Shown piece by piece: positions 1-9,806 of a stretch of DNA of 25,000 nucleotides (its first letter is position 1; the number at the start of each line of letters is the position of its first letter). This DNA comes from Isochrysis galbana (Eukaryota > Haptophyta > Isochrysidales > Isochrysidaceae): assembly GCA_018136815.1 (NCBI GenBank), contig JADDIW010000064.1, positions 1-25,000 on the forward strand, written 5' to 3'. The translations under genes were made by a program, and so were the position numbers. The notes under the pieces are model-generated. The model saw only the letters and a program-made list of their open reading frames with translations. It had not been told where the DNA came from and did not search any database.

Positions 1-334
1 CTCATCTACGCGTGACGGCTCTTTGCGCAATCCTCTCTCCATCTATCTAGGGAGCATGCGAAATTCTATGAATACGCGGATCCGATGTGTCGGGCATCGT
101 CGCCGCTCCCAGCCTTCGTCCTGCATGCTCATCGATGGCTCCTCCAGTCTCCAACCGCCTCTGTCTCTTTCACCAATTATATGTGCGTTGGCAGGTTTCC
201 GGTTTTTATATAAGGGATTGCGTGCTTTTGTGAACTCCTCAGGTATTAATGCGCGCGTTTAAAATAAAACTCGACTCTAGTACTCCTTAGGATCCTGATC
301 AAGATTGTAATTGCGCGCGGACCGGTCTACAAAA
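1..334. other. Gene-free left edge
   Basis: No reading frame here has convincing protein character. The sequence is mixed and has no clear repeat until position 335. It could be the flank of a gene outside the window, but nothing seen supports that. Confidence 0.4.
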
Positions 335-460
335 GTACTCGTGCTCGCGAGGCGCACTCTTTACAATAAAACTCCTTGCGGTACTCGTGACCTCGTGAGG
401 CGCACTCTTTACAATAAAATTACATGGACTATGGTAGTGTAATCTTTACAATAAAACTAC
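335..460. repeat. Diverged 46-bp tandem repeat
   Basis: Two adjacent units begin with GTACTCGTG at 335 and 381, and both contain the block GGCGCACTCTTTACAATAAAA. A third, partial unit repeats CTTTACAATAAAACTAC at about 444-460. The period is 46 bp and the units differ by small indels. This is a short satellite-like array with no coding signal. Confidence 0.75.
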
Positions 461-2123
461 CTAGACACTGTGTAGGTCCAGGGAAGAGTGCGATTCTAGG
501 TGGACTAGGACTCTTCCCCGAGCGAGCCATATGGAGTGGCGCGCCGTGCCGCAGAGCCAGCTGCCCTCGAGCAACACCCCCCGCTGGCTTCATGTGTTCA
601 GCGCGGGGCTGTTGTGTTGCTGCTGCACTTCCGCTGCTGCGCTTCCCATGTCCGCATAAGTGAATGAATCAGCTTGAGGATCTTGTATTGAATAGAACGG
701 GTGTGTGCGCGCGGGATTTGATGTGCGCGCGCGGGCTCCGCAGCTGTATGTGGCGTCGATGCCGCAGTTGGAGTGAAGGAGTGTGCGTGCAGTGCAGGTG
801 CTTGCTTATTTTTTCCGATAACATGGGTGGTGTGCCCCACCACTTGATCAATTTTGGCTCTCAACTTGCAATCCCACGCGAGCACGATCAACAGCCACCT
901 TGGCGGGCTACTGGCCGCCCAGCGCGCCCCGTTCACCGTGTCTTCACCTGCACCTGCAGTTCCTGCACTCTCACCTTCACCTGCACCTTCACTGAAGAAA
1001 AGACTTCGGACCAGCACCTTCCCAGTTGGAATTTTTTTTTATTTAAGCCCTAAGTAGAGCACGAGGCACGAGGGGAGAAGCCGCAAAGCGGGAAGTGAAG
1101 GAAAGAGGGAAGCGGGCATGGCTGCTTCGATAGTCAGCTTCATAGCCGCGCGCGTGGTGAGAATGATAAAAGGTTTCCTCCCCCCCCCCCCTTCCCTGCG
1201 GCGGGGGGCCATGGCGCGCGCCTGCGGCCCCTCTTCAGGTCCCCAGGTGGCCTGCAGGGGCTTGGGAGCACAGCTCAGGGGGCAGGTGAGGCTGGGGCAT
1301 GGCCCTGGCCCCTCCTGCCTCTCCCTCGCTAGCGGTCCGCGCCCCTGCAGGTCGATTGGAGCTGGCTGGGGGGTCATGATCAGGGGGGGCCTAGGGGGAG
1401 GGAGAGGATGGAGGGGCTTGTGAGAGGGGCATGGGCTGGCCACGACTGGCCAGGGCGCGGGCCAATCAGGCGTGCCTGTGGGGAGAGGGATGGGTCAGCA
1501 TGGCAGTGTGCTCCTGGCAGACCATCAAGCGTGCCAGGAGAGTGGGTGGTTCCTCCCCCATGGCAGGGGAGGAGTGGAGAGAGAGGGGGGCTCGTGCTCC
1601 CCCATAGGCGAACTAAGTATAGGTATAAACTTAGTTGTTTCGTTTCTATGACAAAGTGCATCTCTCATCAACTACACCACGCATGCATTCACGAAAATGA
1701 TTTCACAAGAAGCAAGGTTGGGGCTCAATATGGCGTGTTTTTGACATGGCAAGTGATTTCGTCCCCTCAAGTCTGTGTGATGCAAGGTGCTTGGTGAAAC
1801 GAACACAACTAACACTCGTCTCATTTTGGTCCAAAGAAGACACGCGCGAGCAAGGTAGGGCAAAAGATACATAGCAAAACGATGAACTGTCCGCATGACG
1901 GCTGATTGAAACCTGAGCGGCAGCATCGCCGCCGCAGTCAAATGCTCGTCGCTTCAAGCCTCGTGACGCCCGTCTTCAACGTGCACATGCAACAAAGGCA
2001 CCATGACTTCGCCGACGGCCAGCGCATGCTTCACACTAAGGTGTTATAGTTGTGTGTGCAGGCATCAAATTCCAGTGCCGACCCGCACTGGGTACAGCTA
2101 GTTTAAGAAATGTGCAAGCACTT
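461..2123. other. Long gene-free region
   Basis: Open frames here change strand and frame without codon bias and match nothing I recognise. Contents include CACCTGCA-type short repeats around 945-1000, a C run near 1180, G-rich DNA at 1380-1600, and a member of a dispersed repeat at about 1065-1178. The part from 1600 to 2123 is less biased and lies just downstream of the minus-strand cyclin-receiver gene, so it may hold its 3' untranslated region. Confidence 0.5.
1065..1178 (+). repeat. Dispersed repeat, copy 1
   Basis: This stretch shares ordered blocks with 22619-22735: CACGAGGGG, AGCCGCAA, a purine-rich run, then GGGAAGCGGGC followed by TGGCT, and finally a GAGAAT..TAA..GGTTT block. An AT-rich ATTTTTTTTTATTT precedes it, as ATTTTTATTTTC precedes the other copy. 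It is probably an old non-coding mobile element, class unknown. Confidence 0.6.
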
Positions 2124-3306
2124 TTAGAAAGTCGCATCGCCCTGATCAGCGCAATCCATCAAGACCTCGAGCGCATTATAGGCCAGCGGTTTTGGCAAAG
2201 CTACATCTGCGCCCCGATAACAGAGTGCGTCGCTGACGTTGCAGTCAGTGACGGCTTTCGACACGATAGCAAGCAAGGGTTTAGCACGCATGTCATGAAA
2301 TGGGTTCTCTGCCGCGCTGGGATCAAGACTGCTAGAAAGAAACGAGTGAAACTGGCTGTGGACGTCTTCCCCGTCCCCTTGTGCAGTGTCATACAATACC
2401 AAGTGCACCTGCCACATTCGGTGCGAAGTTGCCGTCAATGTATCGCTTTGCCATCTGCTGTGCGTACACGCTTATGCAGTCGGCTTGACGGGCCTGCGGG
2501 ATGGGCTCGGCTCACCGATCTCCCGGCCTTCTCCTCGGTGTCTACATATTCCATCGCCTCCGAAAGTAAGCTTACACAATGTGTACGAGAACCCGGTGCG
2601 AGGGACTGGACCATCCCCGCATGCTCATGACTAGTAACCGCGTCATGATCAATGATGAGAACATGAAGTGAGGGACGTCTGGCCTCCTTTCCTGTGGAAC
2701 GCAAGCTGGATAACCGCTGCGACTGTTCCGAATTTGTGCACAGGATGACATCAATCAGCTTGTTGCGGAAGATCCGCGCGCGCGTGCTGATGCTGGCAAT
2801 ATGTGGAAGCATCAGACTGAAAGCACGCGATTCCGCAGCAATGAGCTCTCGCTTCGAATAGCGGCTGGTGAAATGCTCGCGGACGTCAGACATCTTTATG
2901 TCCCCGTCGTGGAATACTTTGCAGCCTAGACAGAAGCTCGTGGTGAGAGCGGCATGCCAGTGCATCTGGTCAATGACGATGAGGAGCTGAATGGGTAGCG
3001 AGGGCAGGAAAGGAAGTGTGTGAGTGAAGATGAGGATGGGGTAGCAGCGCTCCGATGGGCGGAGCTGGGGTTGGGGTGAGGTGCGGTCGGGCAAGTTGTT
3101 CTCCGCCCTAAGCTCAGCGCTCGGTGGAAGGAGTGCAGCGTGAGGGGGCTTCTCACCTGTGCGAACATGACGGAGGCACTCATCATGTACGGGTCGAGGC
3201 GGAGGGCAATGCGGGCTCGTTCGGTGAAGATTGCGACATCGGCGGGCTCGGCGGTGGGGTCGAGCTCATGGACTGCTAGGCCGATTGCCCTGGAGAGCGC
3301 GTGCAT
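2124..3306 (-). CDS. Cyclin-box protein fused to a response-regulator receiver domain
   Basis: Three exons on the minus strand, 3306-3157, 2986-2516 and 2408-2124, joined by GT-AG introns of 170 and 107 bp in phase 0, give about 301 residues. Residues 27-125 read as a cyclin box. A helix-rich start runs through the first intron into LLIVIDQMHW. GCK (Lys73) and the segment YSKRELIAAE (Glu102) match the conserved Lys/Glu pair of cyclins, 29 residues apart as in cyclin A. Residues 157-295 read as a receiver domain: acidic pair in IIDHD (163, 165), phospho-acceptor Asp214 in LVLYD, Ser257 in AIVS, and Lys280 in LPKPL. The domain calls come from motif reading. The start is uncertain; ATG 3306 is used, but an upstream exon at 3580-3656 can be joined in frame. 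No kinase partner is visible nearby. Confidence 0.72.
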
Positions 3307-3478
3307 CGCACGCAACCAGGGGGGCACACTTCGGGCGGCCGGTGGGGGAGGGGGGAGGGGGAAGGGGAGAGAGAAGGGAGATGATGAGAGGTTGGGGAAG
3401 AGGGAGGGGAGGATGTGGAAGCGCCCCTTTATTAGAGGAAGAGGCGCCTTTCCCTTCTCTTCTTCCTGTCATCCCTCG

Positions 3479-3501
3479 CCCCCCCCCCCCCCCCCCCCCC
3501 C
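3479..3501. repeat. C homopolymer, 23 nt
   Basis: An uninterrupted run of about 23 C on the plus strand, which is poly-G on the sense strand of the neighbouring cyclin-receiver gene. It lies between the certain first exon and the candidate upstream exon. Its exact length may be unreliable because of sequencing. Confidence 0.9.
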
Positions 3502-3579
3502 GTCTCGGAGTTCCCCCGCTTCTTGCGACGCCATCCTCGGAAAGTACGTGGAAGAAGCCCAGAAACCCGATCTCTTAAC

Positions 3580-3656
3580 GGAATCCCGAGCTCTTTTCGA
3601 CGCCGAAGGTTCTCGGCGTTGGTCTGCACGTAAAGCCAGGTCATCATCTCGGTCAT
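3580..3656 (-). other. Candidate 5' exon of the cyclin-receiver gene
   Basis: An ATG at 3656 opens a 25-codon frame beginning MTEMMTWLYV. A donor at CC|GTTAAG (intron from 3579) and an acceptor after CCGAAG (exon resuming at 3328) would join it in frame and extend the protein to about 334 residues. The acceptor follows a long pyrimidine tract. The 251-bp intron would contain a 23-nt G run on the sense strand. The donor is weak, so this is only a candidate. Confidence 0.3.
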
Positions 3657-4782
3657 CTTGACTAAGCCCGTCCACCAGGGCGGACCGTTGAGATGGATTC
3701 AGATTGACAATCTCCTGCCATCTTGGCAGCTCGGGCACCTCGACCGACCAGCACAGACTGGAGATCCAAAATCTCAAGGCTGGTCACGAATCTCCAGCCT
3801 TGGGGAGCCGGCCAGGAGGAACTGTATTTCCACCTTTCACCTTGGCTCCTTGCGAACGTAAGAATTTGCTTTGGTAACCCACTGAGCTCTGCCTAAATTC
3901 CCGCGGCGCCCGCTGCGGTCCGCAACGCCCTTTGGCCGCAGTTCCGGCACCCTTTCATCTCCCAATCTCAAGAAGCTTTCAAAACTTCTCAGCTGAGTCG
4001 CGATGTTCCCATTACTTAAAACACCTCGAGCACATCTCGTCATCTCGTCGCCTCCTCTCTCACCTACTCTCACGCTTGGTGCCCTGCCCCCCCCGGCCGC
4101 CCCGTCCACAAGCCAGATGGGACGTAATCAGCGTCGTTAAATCTGGGTTGAAGACGGTTGGAAGCAGCGTTCGGAGTTCAGGAAATAGCATACGCGTCTA
4201 CGTTTGTTCATGTTTACACAAGTATGTAAACAGCAGCTGTATATACATAGACAAGTGGGATGTGTTTGTGTACCAGACTTAGTTTCTTCGATGGAGCACG
4301 CGCCGACGGCTCCCCTCACCCTCTCCCTCTCCCAGCCCCAGCCCCCCGCAGCCACGACGCCCCAACGGGGCCGACCCAATAGGGCGGTCTAAAAGGGCTT
4401 TTTAAGCGCTAATATGGGACGAGGGTCGACATTTTTGACCGTGAGCGAGAAGCCCCAGAGAAAGCTGGTCAGGGGGTCTTCCGGCCTTTTCAGAATACTC
4501 GTCCGAAAAGACGGTACGAAGTCTTGCCAGAAGGCAAGGGGGGCCTCCGGGCCTCATGACCCCGCCCTACTTATAAAATTAGGTTCATGAGAGTTCTTGC
4601 GTTCTTGCCGAGGAGCCTCATGCTGGACAGCTAAGAATAAGAACCAAGAAGTCTTCAACTTCAAAAGTCTTGCGTTGCTGCGGTGTCAACGAGTCAGGCG
4701 AGAAGCGCTCAATCACCATCACCCACAGCATGGAAAAGCCAAGTTGTTCCGTCATACCGTCATATGACACTTGCCATGGAAC

Positions 4783-4821
4783 TGAGTATGATATCATACA
4801 TCTAATATCATATGATACTCA
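4783..4821. repeat. Near-perfect palindrome with swapped G/C mismatches
   Basis: The arms TGAGTATGATATCATA and TATCATATGATACTCA surround a 7-nt spacer. They pair everywhere except at two positions, where G faces G and C faces C. The left arm also contains the smaller palindrome ATGATATCAT and the right arm ATCATATGAT. It could be a hairpin or a remnant of a mobile-element end. Confidence 0.7.
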
Positions 4822-5761
4822 CTCCAAACATCTACACTTATAAACCCGCCATTATGATAAAAATCTGCTTACACAGCAGCACAGCAGCACCCCTGGATGG
4901 AGCGTCTCCACATGGCGCCGCCCCCACTCCACGGCGGTGTGACACTCGTCATCGCCGTCGTCGCCGCCGCCATCGTTGCTGCACATCAGGTTGGCGGCCA
5001 TTAGGTGTCGTTCCGTCAAATGTGGGACATGAGTCGAATTGAGCGATCGAATGTCCACAGTTGTACACAGCGTTATTTTAAAATTTAATGTAGACTGGGG
5101 TATGGTGGTGGCACACACGCGAAAGTGCTACCTATCTGATGTGCGACGAGCTGCACACGATGATGGGTTGTGGGTGCGAGACTCGCCATGATGCCGAGGT
5201 CCGAGGTGCTTTATTATTGCCCCATGCCATACTGTATCGGCCACGGCGGCGGCGGCGCCGGAGTATCCAGCACCTCGATTGAGGAAGTTCTAAAGAATGA
5301 ATTACAGTTTGTGGGCCAGTCGGCATCCGCACAGCGATTGCAATCACCGCCTGTAATTCTGTAATCTGTAGTAGGTATTTGAATTTGATCCCTAACCCTA
5401 ACACTTCCTTGAGCCCCATCCTGTTGCCCATATGCATATGTAGGGGGTCTTACAACCCCCCCCCCCAATAAGAAAATTACGCAACTGGGAATATGGGCCC
5501 TGCACTGAGCGGCTGGCCGATGCTGCACGCAGACGCAGGTGAAGGCGTGGGTGAAGATGTCCCCGCACCGCCGGCTAGCTGCTGCAGCGGCAACGGCGCA
5601 GCGCACGAGCGCGAGCCAGCAAGTTGGCGCAGGCAGGCTGTGTGTCCGATATTCACGTCTTTCCTTTATCCTTCACACCCAACTGATAATAGTCTGAGAG
5701 CTCTCCCTTGTGTTTTCTGAAGGAAAGCCTCGGCAAGCCACCGACCGCGACGGCCGCCACC

Positions 5762-5803
5762 ATGAGTGTCGTTTCTCACGATAACGAAAATCATAAAACT
5801 CCC
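5762..5803 (+). other. Possible short first coding exon
   Basis: An ATG in a very strong Kozak-like context (GCCGCCACCATGA) opens 14 codons, MSVVSHDNENHKTP, ending directly at a consensus donor CCC|GTGAGT. I could not find a convincing second exon downstream on the plus strand, so this may be chance. Confidence 0.18.
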
Positions 5804-6268
5804 GTGAGTAGCTGGCTAGCTGCCCCACCTGCCAGTCTGCCACAGTGAGGCCTTCCTTGCCGCTTGGGCCCAATGCGGGGACATTGAGTGATGTGAGGCA
5901 TCGCGCGCGGCTGCCGCCGCGGGCAGGCACAACGGGCAGGGCAGCGGAGAGCGGGCTCGCTCGCTCGCTCAGTGCCGCTCAGTGCTCCGTGAAGCCCGAG
6001 GGTGTGCCCACGCCGTCCGTCCCGTCCCGCGTGCTCCCTCTGTCCCCCATCGCTCACTCTCCACGCCCCATGTGGGCCAAACTTCTCATGCCATGTCTCA
6101 TCTCTCACTCACAGCCAGTCACACCACAGCCACAGCTCCATCAAGCCCACCACATGCCCACCTCTATGGTCATGCTCGATCCGTCAATGTGGGGTGTGGG
6201 CAGCAACCGCAAGTAAAAGCAAGCACAAATCTGAGCGGTCGCGGCATCTCACGTAGGCAGCGCGCGAG

Positions 6269-6326
6269 GAGAGTTGCCGCAAGGCGGTGAGAGGGAGAGA
6301 AGAGAGAGGGTGCGTGTGGCTCCATC
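6269..6326 (+). repeat. Dispersed repeat, diverged copy
   Basis: The blocks GCCGCAAGGCGG, a GA-rich run and GTGTGGCT follow the same order as the repeats at 1065-1178 and 22619-22735. The match is weaker, and the GAGAAT..GGTTT end is missing. Confidence 0.35.
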
Positions 6327-6513
6327 ACGCACCCCACGGCCGCATTTTTCGGGTCCAAGTTTACGTCACATTCACTTAGTCCTAGCCATTCGCGTGCACA
6401 CATCCAACAATTGTTTCCGCTCGAAACTTTGCGTGGCCAATGACTCTGAATGTACCCACACAAGACGCATTAGATCAAATTGTGCGGGGAGGAAGAGGGA
6501 CATAGGCTCCGGG

Positions 6514-7314
6514 CTACTTTGCCCCCCATCGCCGACGTATCACCAATGATATATTCCTACGCGGGGCCTCCAGCATCCGCATGCTTATGGGGAAGCAAGC
6601 AGTGGCGACCCAAATCGCGCCTCTCTCACTCTGTGCATCAATCATCTCGATGACTGCGCGGTTACGATTGGTCAAGCTGGTCCGAATCCTCCGCCCGGTG
6701 TTCACGAGTGCAATGAGTCCAACTTCGGCGTCGATGGCAGGCCCATTCTTCGGGCCGAAGGGCACATGGACGTTAGTTGAAATCTGCCCGCCACCGAATT
6801 CCGTCGCAGCAGTCAAACGAAGCACGCTCTCTTGGACTAAAAAGACGGATCGAACCTCGACAGCGCCAATCGACCGCTCTAACTCGATCTCAGTTATGGA
6901 TGGACCGTCGCATATGAGCGCAGGTGGACCACCAGGAATGAAAGGCGTGGCTGCAGTAACCTTTGCTCCAAGCTCCTTGAGGCTCGTACGCAGCCTGTAG
7001 GCGGTCTGGCGAAGTCGGAAGCGATGCGCGACATCGTAAGCGAGCTCAAGCCCCTCGCTGGCCGTTGGAAGTGTGCCACTCAGCCGAATCTCAGATAGCA
7101 TCGCCTGGTCAGCCTCGGAATTATACTTTGCGGAGAAAATTGCTGTCTGCCCAGCCAGGCTGATTGCCTCTCCCCAAGTAGCGTCGAGTGAGCGTGCGGG
7201 GCGCGGGGCGAGGAGATTGCCCGAGTCCACCTCATATCCGCGCAGGGTGAGCAGCCGGCCCGTGCAACAGCGCAGGCAGAGCAGGAAAGAGAGGAGAAGC
7301 ACTACCCGTCGCAT
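6514..7314 (-). CDS. Secreted or organelle-targeted protein of unknown function
   Basis: This is an uninterrupted frame of 266 codons. The frame is open a few codons further upstream, but ATG 7314 is the first ATG and starts directly with a signal peptide: MRRVVLLLSFLLCLRCCTG has a basic start, a leucine-rich core and a likely cleavage near CCTG. The mature part is rich in short beta-like segments and has no transmembrane helix, repeat or metal motif. Features I can see are a PFIPGGPP loop near the middle and a HVPFGPKNGP segment. I do not recognise a family. In algae with complex plastids a signal peptide can be the first part of a plastid-targeting leader, which would fit but is not shown. 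It is divergently oriented to the aminotransferase gene at 8057, with 742 bp between them that could be a shared promoter region. Confidence 0.62.
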   Translation of the reverse strand: MRRVVLLLSFLLCLRCCTGRLLTLRGYEVDSGNLLAPRPARSLDATWGEAISLAGQTAIFSAKYNSEADQAMLSEIRLSGTLPTASEGLELAYDVAHRFRLRQTAYRLRTSLKELGAKVTAATPFIPGGPPALICDGPSITEIELERSIGAVEVRSVFLVQESVLRLTAATEFGGGQISTNVHVPFGPKNGPAIDAEVGLIALVNTGRRIRTSLTNRNRAVIEMIDAQSERGAIWVATACFPISMRMLEAPRRNISLVIRRRWGAK

Positions 7315-7354
7315 CGTTCGCGGCAACTCCCTATCCAAGTGATGATCATGTTCC

Positions 7355-7368
7355 CTACTCTAGAGTAG
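7355..7368. repeat. Perfect 14-bp palindrome CTACTCTAGAGTAG
   Basis: The self-complementary sequence CTACTCTAGAGTAG lies 41-54 bp upstream of the ATG at 7314. An identical copy is at 13831-13844, upstream of the GILT-like gene. Half-sites (TAGAGTAG, CTACTCT) follow at 7384-7402. It could be a protein-binding site or a mobile-element end. Confidence 0.8.
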
Positions 7369-7560
7369 AGTTGTTTTCTTCTCACTAGAGTAGCGGTCTA
7401 CTCTAATCTCTAATCTCTAATCGGATGCAGGTTGGCCGGTGGTAGCGGGCAGTGGCGATGCGCGTTGGATATGGGTCTGGGTCGGGGTGTGTGGAGGGGT
7501 GGGGTGTGGGGGGGTGGGTTGCCGGCCGTAGTCTAGGACCCCCCCCCGGTATGGTAGTGC

Positions 7561-7623
7561 CATCACCCCTTACTCCGGTCCGACTCCGCTACTCATCACC
7601 CCTTACTCCGGTCCGACTCCGCT
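7561..7623. repeat. 33-bp direct tandem duplication
   Basis: The block CATCACCCCTTACTCCGGTC with its continuation CGACTCCGCTACT occurs at 7561 and again at 7594 without change until about 7622. Two copies are present. Confidence 0.9.
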
Positions 7624-7624
7624 A

Positions 7625-7665
7625 ATATTTGTATTTGTATTTGGGGGCTGTATTTCCCATCTAGG
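7625..7665 (+). repeat. Partial copy of the CCTAGATGGGAAATACG MITE
   Basis: Repeated GTATTT units end in TGTATTTCCCATCTAGG, the same right terminus as the complete element at 14314-14497. No matching left end is present, so this is a truncated copy. Confidence 0.7.
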
Positions 7666-7871
7666 GTCACGAGGAACGCCTGCCCCATGACGGTAGACCT
7701 GATGGCATACTGCGTGCATACTGCACGCACTACTCGCAAACGTTCGTTGGGCCTATGTACTCTTAGAGTCTTAGAGTGGGGTACGCGGGTACGCCCACCC
7801 TCCACCCGCGGTACGGGTTACGGTCGTTCTACGCATGGCATTCTATACAACAAAACGAGAACAAACAGGGT

Positions 7872-7982
7872 GAGGGAGAAAAGGGGAGGAGGGGGAGGGA
7901 AGAGAGAAGAAAGAGAGGGAGAGGGAGAGAGCGAGAGGGAGGAGGGAGAGAAGGCAAAGGGGGGGAGGAAGAGGGGGGGGGA
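7872..7982 (+). repeat. Polypurine (GA/GGGA) tract of about 110 bp
   Basis: Nearly every base of the plus strand is A or G, with only isolated C or T interruptions. Tracts of this kind can form triplex DNA. It ends about 75 bp upstream of the aminotransferase ATG, so it lies in its promoter or 5' untranslated region. Confidence 0.85.
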
Positions 7983-8056
7983 TCGCGGTGGCGGGCGTGG
8001 AGCTTCCATCGTGAGGTCACACCCGCTCGGACTCGCACGCCTCTCTCCGCCGGTGG

Positions 8057-9277
8057 ATGAAGAGGATGCTCAGCCGCATGGCGGCTCAGGCAAGCCGGCG
8101 CGTGCGTGAGACGGACACGCCATGTATCGTTCAGATGCAGGAGATGCTGCGGGGCAAGGAAGGCGTCCTCTCGCTGGCGCAGGGGATTGTTCACTGGCAG
8201 CCACCGCCCACCGCGCTCGATGCAGCGCGGATCGCCGCCGAAGACCCCACTACGTGCCTCTACTGCGCCGATGATGGGCTGCCGGAGCTGCGCTCGGCGC
8301 TCAAGGATAAGCTCAGGCATGAGAACGGCCTCGTCGCATCCGAGGTGATGGTGACGGCTGGGGCCAACCAGGGTTACACGAACGCGGTGCTCGCACTCCT
8401 CGATGCTGGCGATGCGGCTCTCCTCTTTCGACCCTATTACTTTAATCATCTAATGGCGCTGCAGATGACGGGCTCGGCCCGCGAGCTCGTCTTGCCAGAT
8501 TCGACACCTGAGCTCCAGCCCGACGTTGCTGCACTCGAGCACGAGATGGAGGCACGGGCTGCCGCCGGCAGGCCGCCCATCAAGCTTGTCACGCTCGTCA
8601 ACCCCGGAAATCCAACAGGCGTGATGGTGCCACGTCAGACGCTGGAGCGCATCTCCGCGTTATGCGAGAAGTATGGGTCGTGGCTGCTCGTTGACAACAC
8701 ATACGAGTATTTCGAGTACAAGGGCGAGCCTCGTCATGAGTGCATCGAGGGGGAACACGTGCTGAATCTGTTCTCCTTCTCCAAAGCTTTTGGTATGATG
8801 GGATGGCGTGTCGGTTACCTCGCCTTCCCACCCCGGCTTTTGCCTCAACTTTTCAAGGTGCAGGACACGGTGGTCATCTGCGCTGCCGTCGCCTCACAGC
8901 GGGTCGCCCTGGGCGCGCTCGAGGCTGGGCGTGACTGGGTCAATCATAGGGTAGCGTCATTGGACGAGCAGAAGGCTCTCGTGCTCGATGCCCTCGCACC
9001 CTTGGGAGCCGGTTCGGTTCAAGGGGGCTCGGGGGCAATCTACCTGGTGGTGCGACTACCTGATGGCGCCGCTGATGATGTTGCCGTGGTGCGATGGCTA
9101 TGCGATGTGCACCGAGTAGCACTGATTCCTGGGTCGGCGTGCGGCTACCCGGGACACGTGCGAGTCTGCTATGCCAACCTCCCACTTGAAAAGACGAAAG
9201 AGGCTGCAGCTAGGCTCAAAAGGGGGTTCGAGGAGCTAGTGGCTGATCCCAGCGCTCCGGCGCGGTATCGTACATGA
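8057..9277 (+). CDS. Class I PLP aminotransferase, VAS1/ISS1-like (aromatic/methionine)
   Basis: An intronless frame of 406 residues. Fold type I landmarks are in order: AGANQG near 101 (cofactor phosphate region), NPGNPTG at 182-188, Asp213 in LLVDNTYEY, Schiff-base Lys243 in FSFSKAFGMMGWRVGY, and Arg369 in GHVRVCY for the substrate carboxylate. From memory, the segments LAQGIVHWQPP, RPYYFN, VDNTYEYFEYKG and the SFSKAFGMMGWRVGY region follow the plant VAS1/ISS1 family. Those enzymes transaminate between aromatic keto acids such as indole-3-pyruvate and amino acids such as methionine. Length is normal. The first 17 residues (MKRMLSRMAAQASRRVR) are basic and lack acids, as in mitochondrial presequences, so organelle import is possible. 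The substrate is inferred. A polypurine tract lies just upstream. Confidence 0.93.
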   Translation: MKRMLSRMAAQASRRVRETDTPCIVQMQEMLRGKEGVLSLAQGIVHWQPPPTALDAARIAAEDPTTCLYCADDGLPELRSALKDKLRHENGLVASEVMVTAGANQGYTNAVLALLDAGDAALLFRPYYFNHLMALQMTGSARELVLPDSTPELQPDVAALEHEMEARAAAGRPPIKLVTLVNPGNPTGVMVPRQTLERISALCEKYGSWLLVDNTYEYFEYKGEPRHECIEGEHVLNLFSFSKAFGMMGWRVGYLAFPPRLLPQLFKVQDTVVICAAVASQRVALGALEAGRDWVNHRVASLDEQKALVLDALAPLGAGSVQGGSGAIYLVVRLPDGAADDVAVVRWLCDVHRVALIPGSACGYPGHVRVCYANLPLEKTKEAAARLKRGFEELVADPSAPARYRT

Positions 9278-9543
9278 GTGGGTGTGAACATGCGTTGAGG
9301 TGGAGGCCGGACGGGCAGAGTTGTTCTCTCTAGCACGCGTCTTACGCGCGCTAGCTCGCCATCTTTCCGTCTTATCTTTTGGTCTATCAGATATCAGCGG
9401 GCCCCCACGTTACCCGCGTAAGCCCGCGGGCACACCATCAGACAGGGCAAGATTAGGCATGGTGCAGCTGATGGTTGCATGATGTGTATGGGGGCTTTGT
9501 GGCGGTATTTTGGAGCATTTCTGGGCCCAACACTTGTCCTCGC
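9278..9543. other. Region downstream of the aminotransferase gene
   Basis: This probably holds the 3' untranslated region of the aminotransferase. No family-like protein or repeat is visible. TTGTGGCGGTATTTTGGAGC at about 9496 leads into the coding-like fragment that follows. Confidence 0.4.
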
Positions 9544-9806
9544 ACTGACAAGGTGCTCAAATTCCTCACCTCCGCCCTCTCCTCCTCCGCCATTGACGCC
9601 CCCGCCCTCTATGTCGCCCTCTCATCCACCGCCACCGCCCCCCCCCCTTCGCCGCACTCTCCGCCACCCAATTGCTTCCAGAACATTTCGACGATCTTTG
9701 CCGTATGCTCGCCGACATCAAGGCCGACGCCGACGCACTGTGCGCCGAGGGAGTCAGCGCCACGAGCCCCATAGGAAAAGAACATGATGCCCTCATGGAG
9801 GGAGAT
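9544..9806 (+). pseudogene. Coding-like fragment broken at a C homopolymer
   Basis: The frame starting TDKVLKFLTSAL has strong C- or G-ending codons and continues to the run of ten C at about 9638-9648. There the coding character moves by one base into a frame reading FAALSATQLLPEHFDDLCRM and on through IKADADALCAEG. One extra C (or two fewer) would give a single open frame of about 88 codons. The fragment ends in AT-rich DNA (TTTTAAATTTAAATTTTTAA). I do not recognise the protein. It may be a decayed exon, a functional exon with a homopolymer sequencing error, or the remnant of a duplicated gene. Confidence 0.4.

Larger units (their letters stand above)
3657..6513. other. Gene-poor region
   Basis: No open frame here can be tied to a family or shows a steady codon pattern. 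The region holds a near-palindrome at 4783-4821, two copies of the telomere-like unit CCCTAA at 5390-5401, a C run at about 5457-5466, a possible small first exon at 5762, and a diverged dispersed repeat at about 6269-6326. Promoters or non-coding RNAs cannot be excluded. Confidence 0.45.
7315..8056. other. Divergent intergenic region
   Basis: This 742-bp region separates two divergent genes. It contains the palindrome at 7355-7368, G-rich DNA at 7494-7525, a 33-bp tandem duplication at 7561-7623, a partial MITE end at 7625-7665 and a long polypurine tract at 7872-7982. No TATA box can be assigned with confidence. Confidence 0.6.

Noticed and set aside
598-1057. Several overlapping open frames on both strands (up to 139 codons)
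   Set aside because: They are built on CACCTGCA-type repeats and have no recognisable protein features.
2052-2630. 192-codon plus-strand open frame
   Set aside because: It lies antisense to the last two exons and the second intron of the cyclin-receiver gene, whose motifs are far more specific.
5390-5401. CCCTAACCCTAA, resembling a telomere repeat
   Set aside because: Only two units are present, which is expected by chance or as an isolated relic; it is not evidence of a chromosome end.
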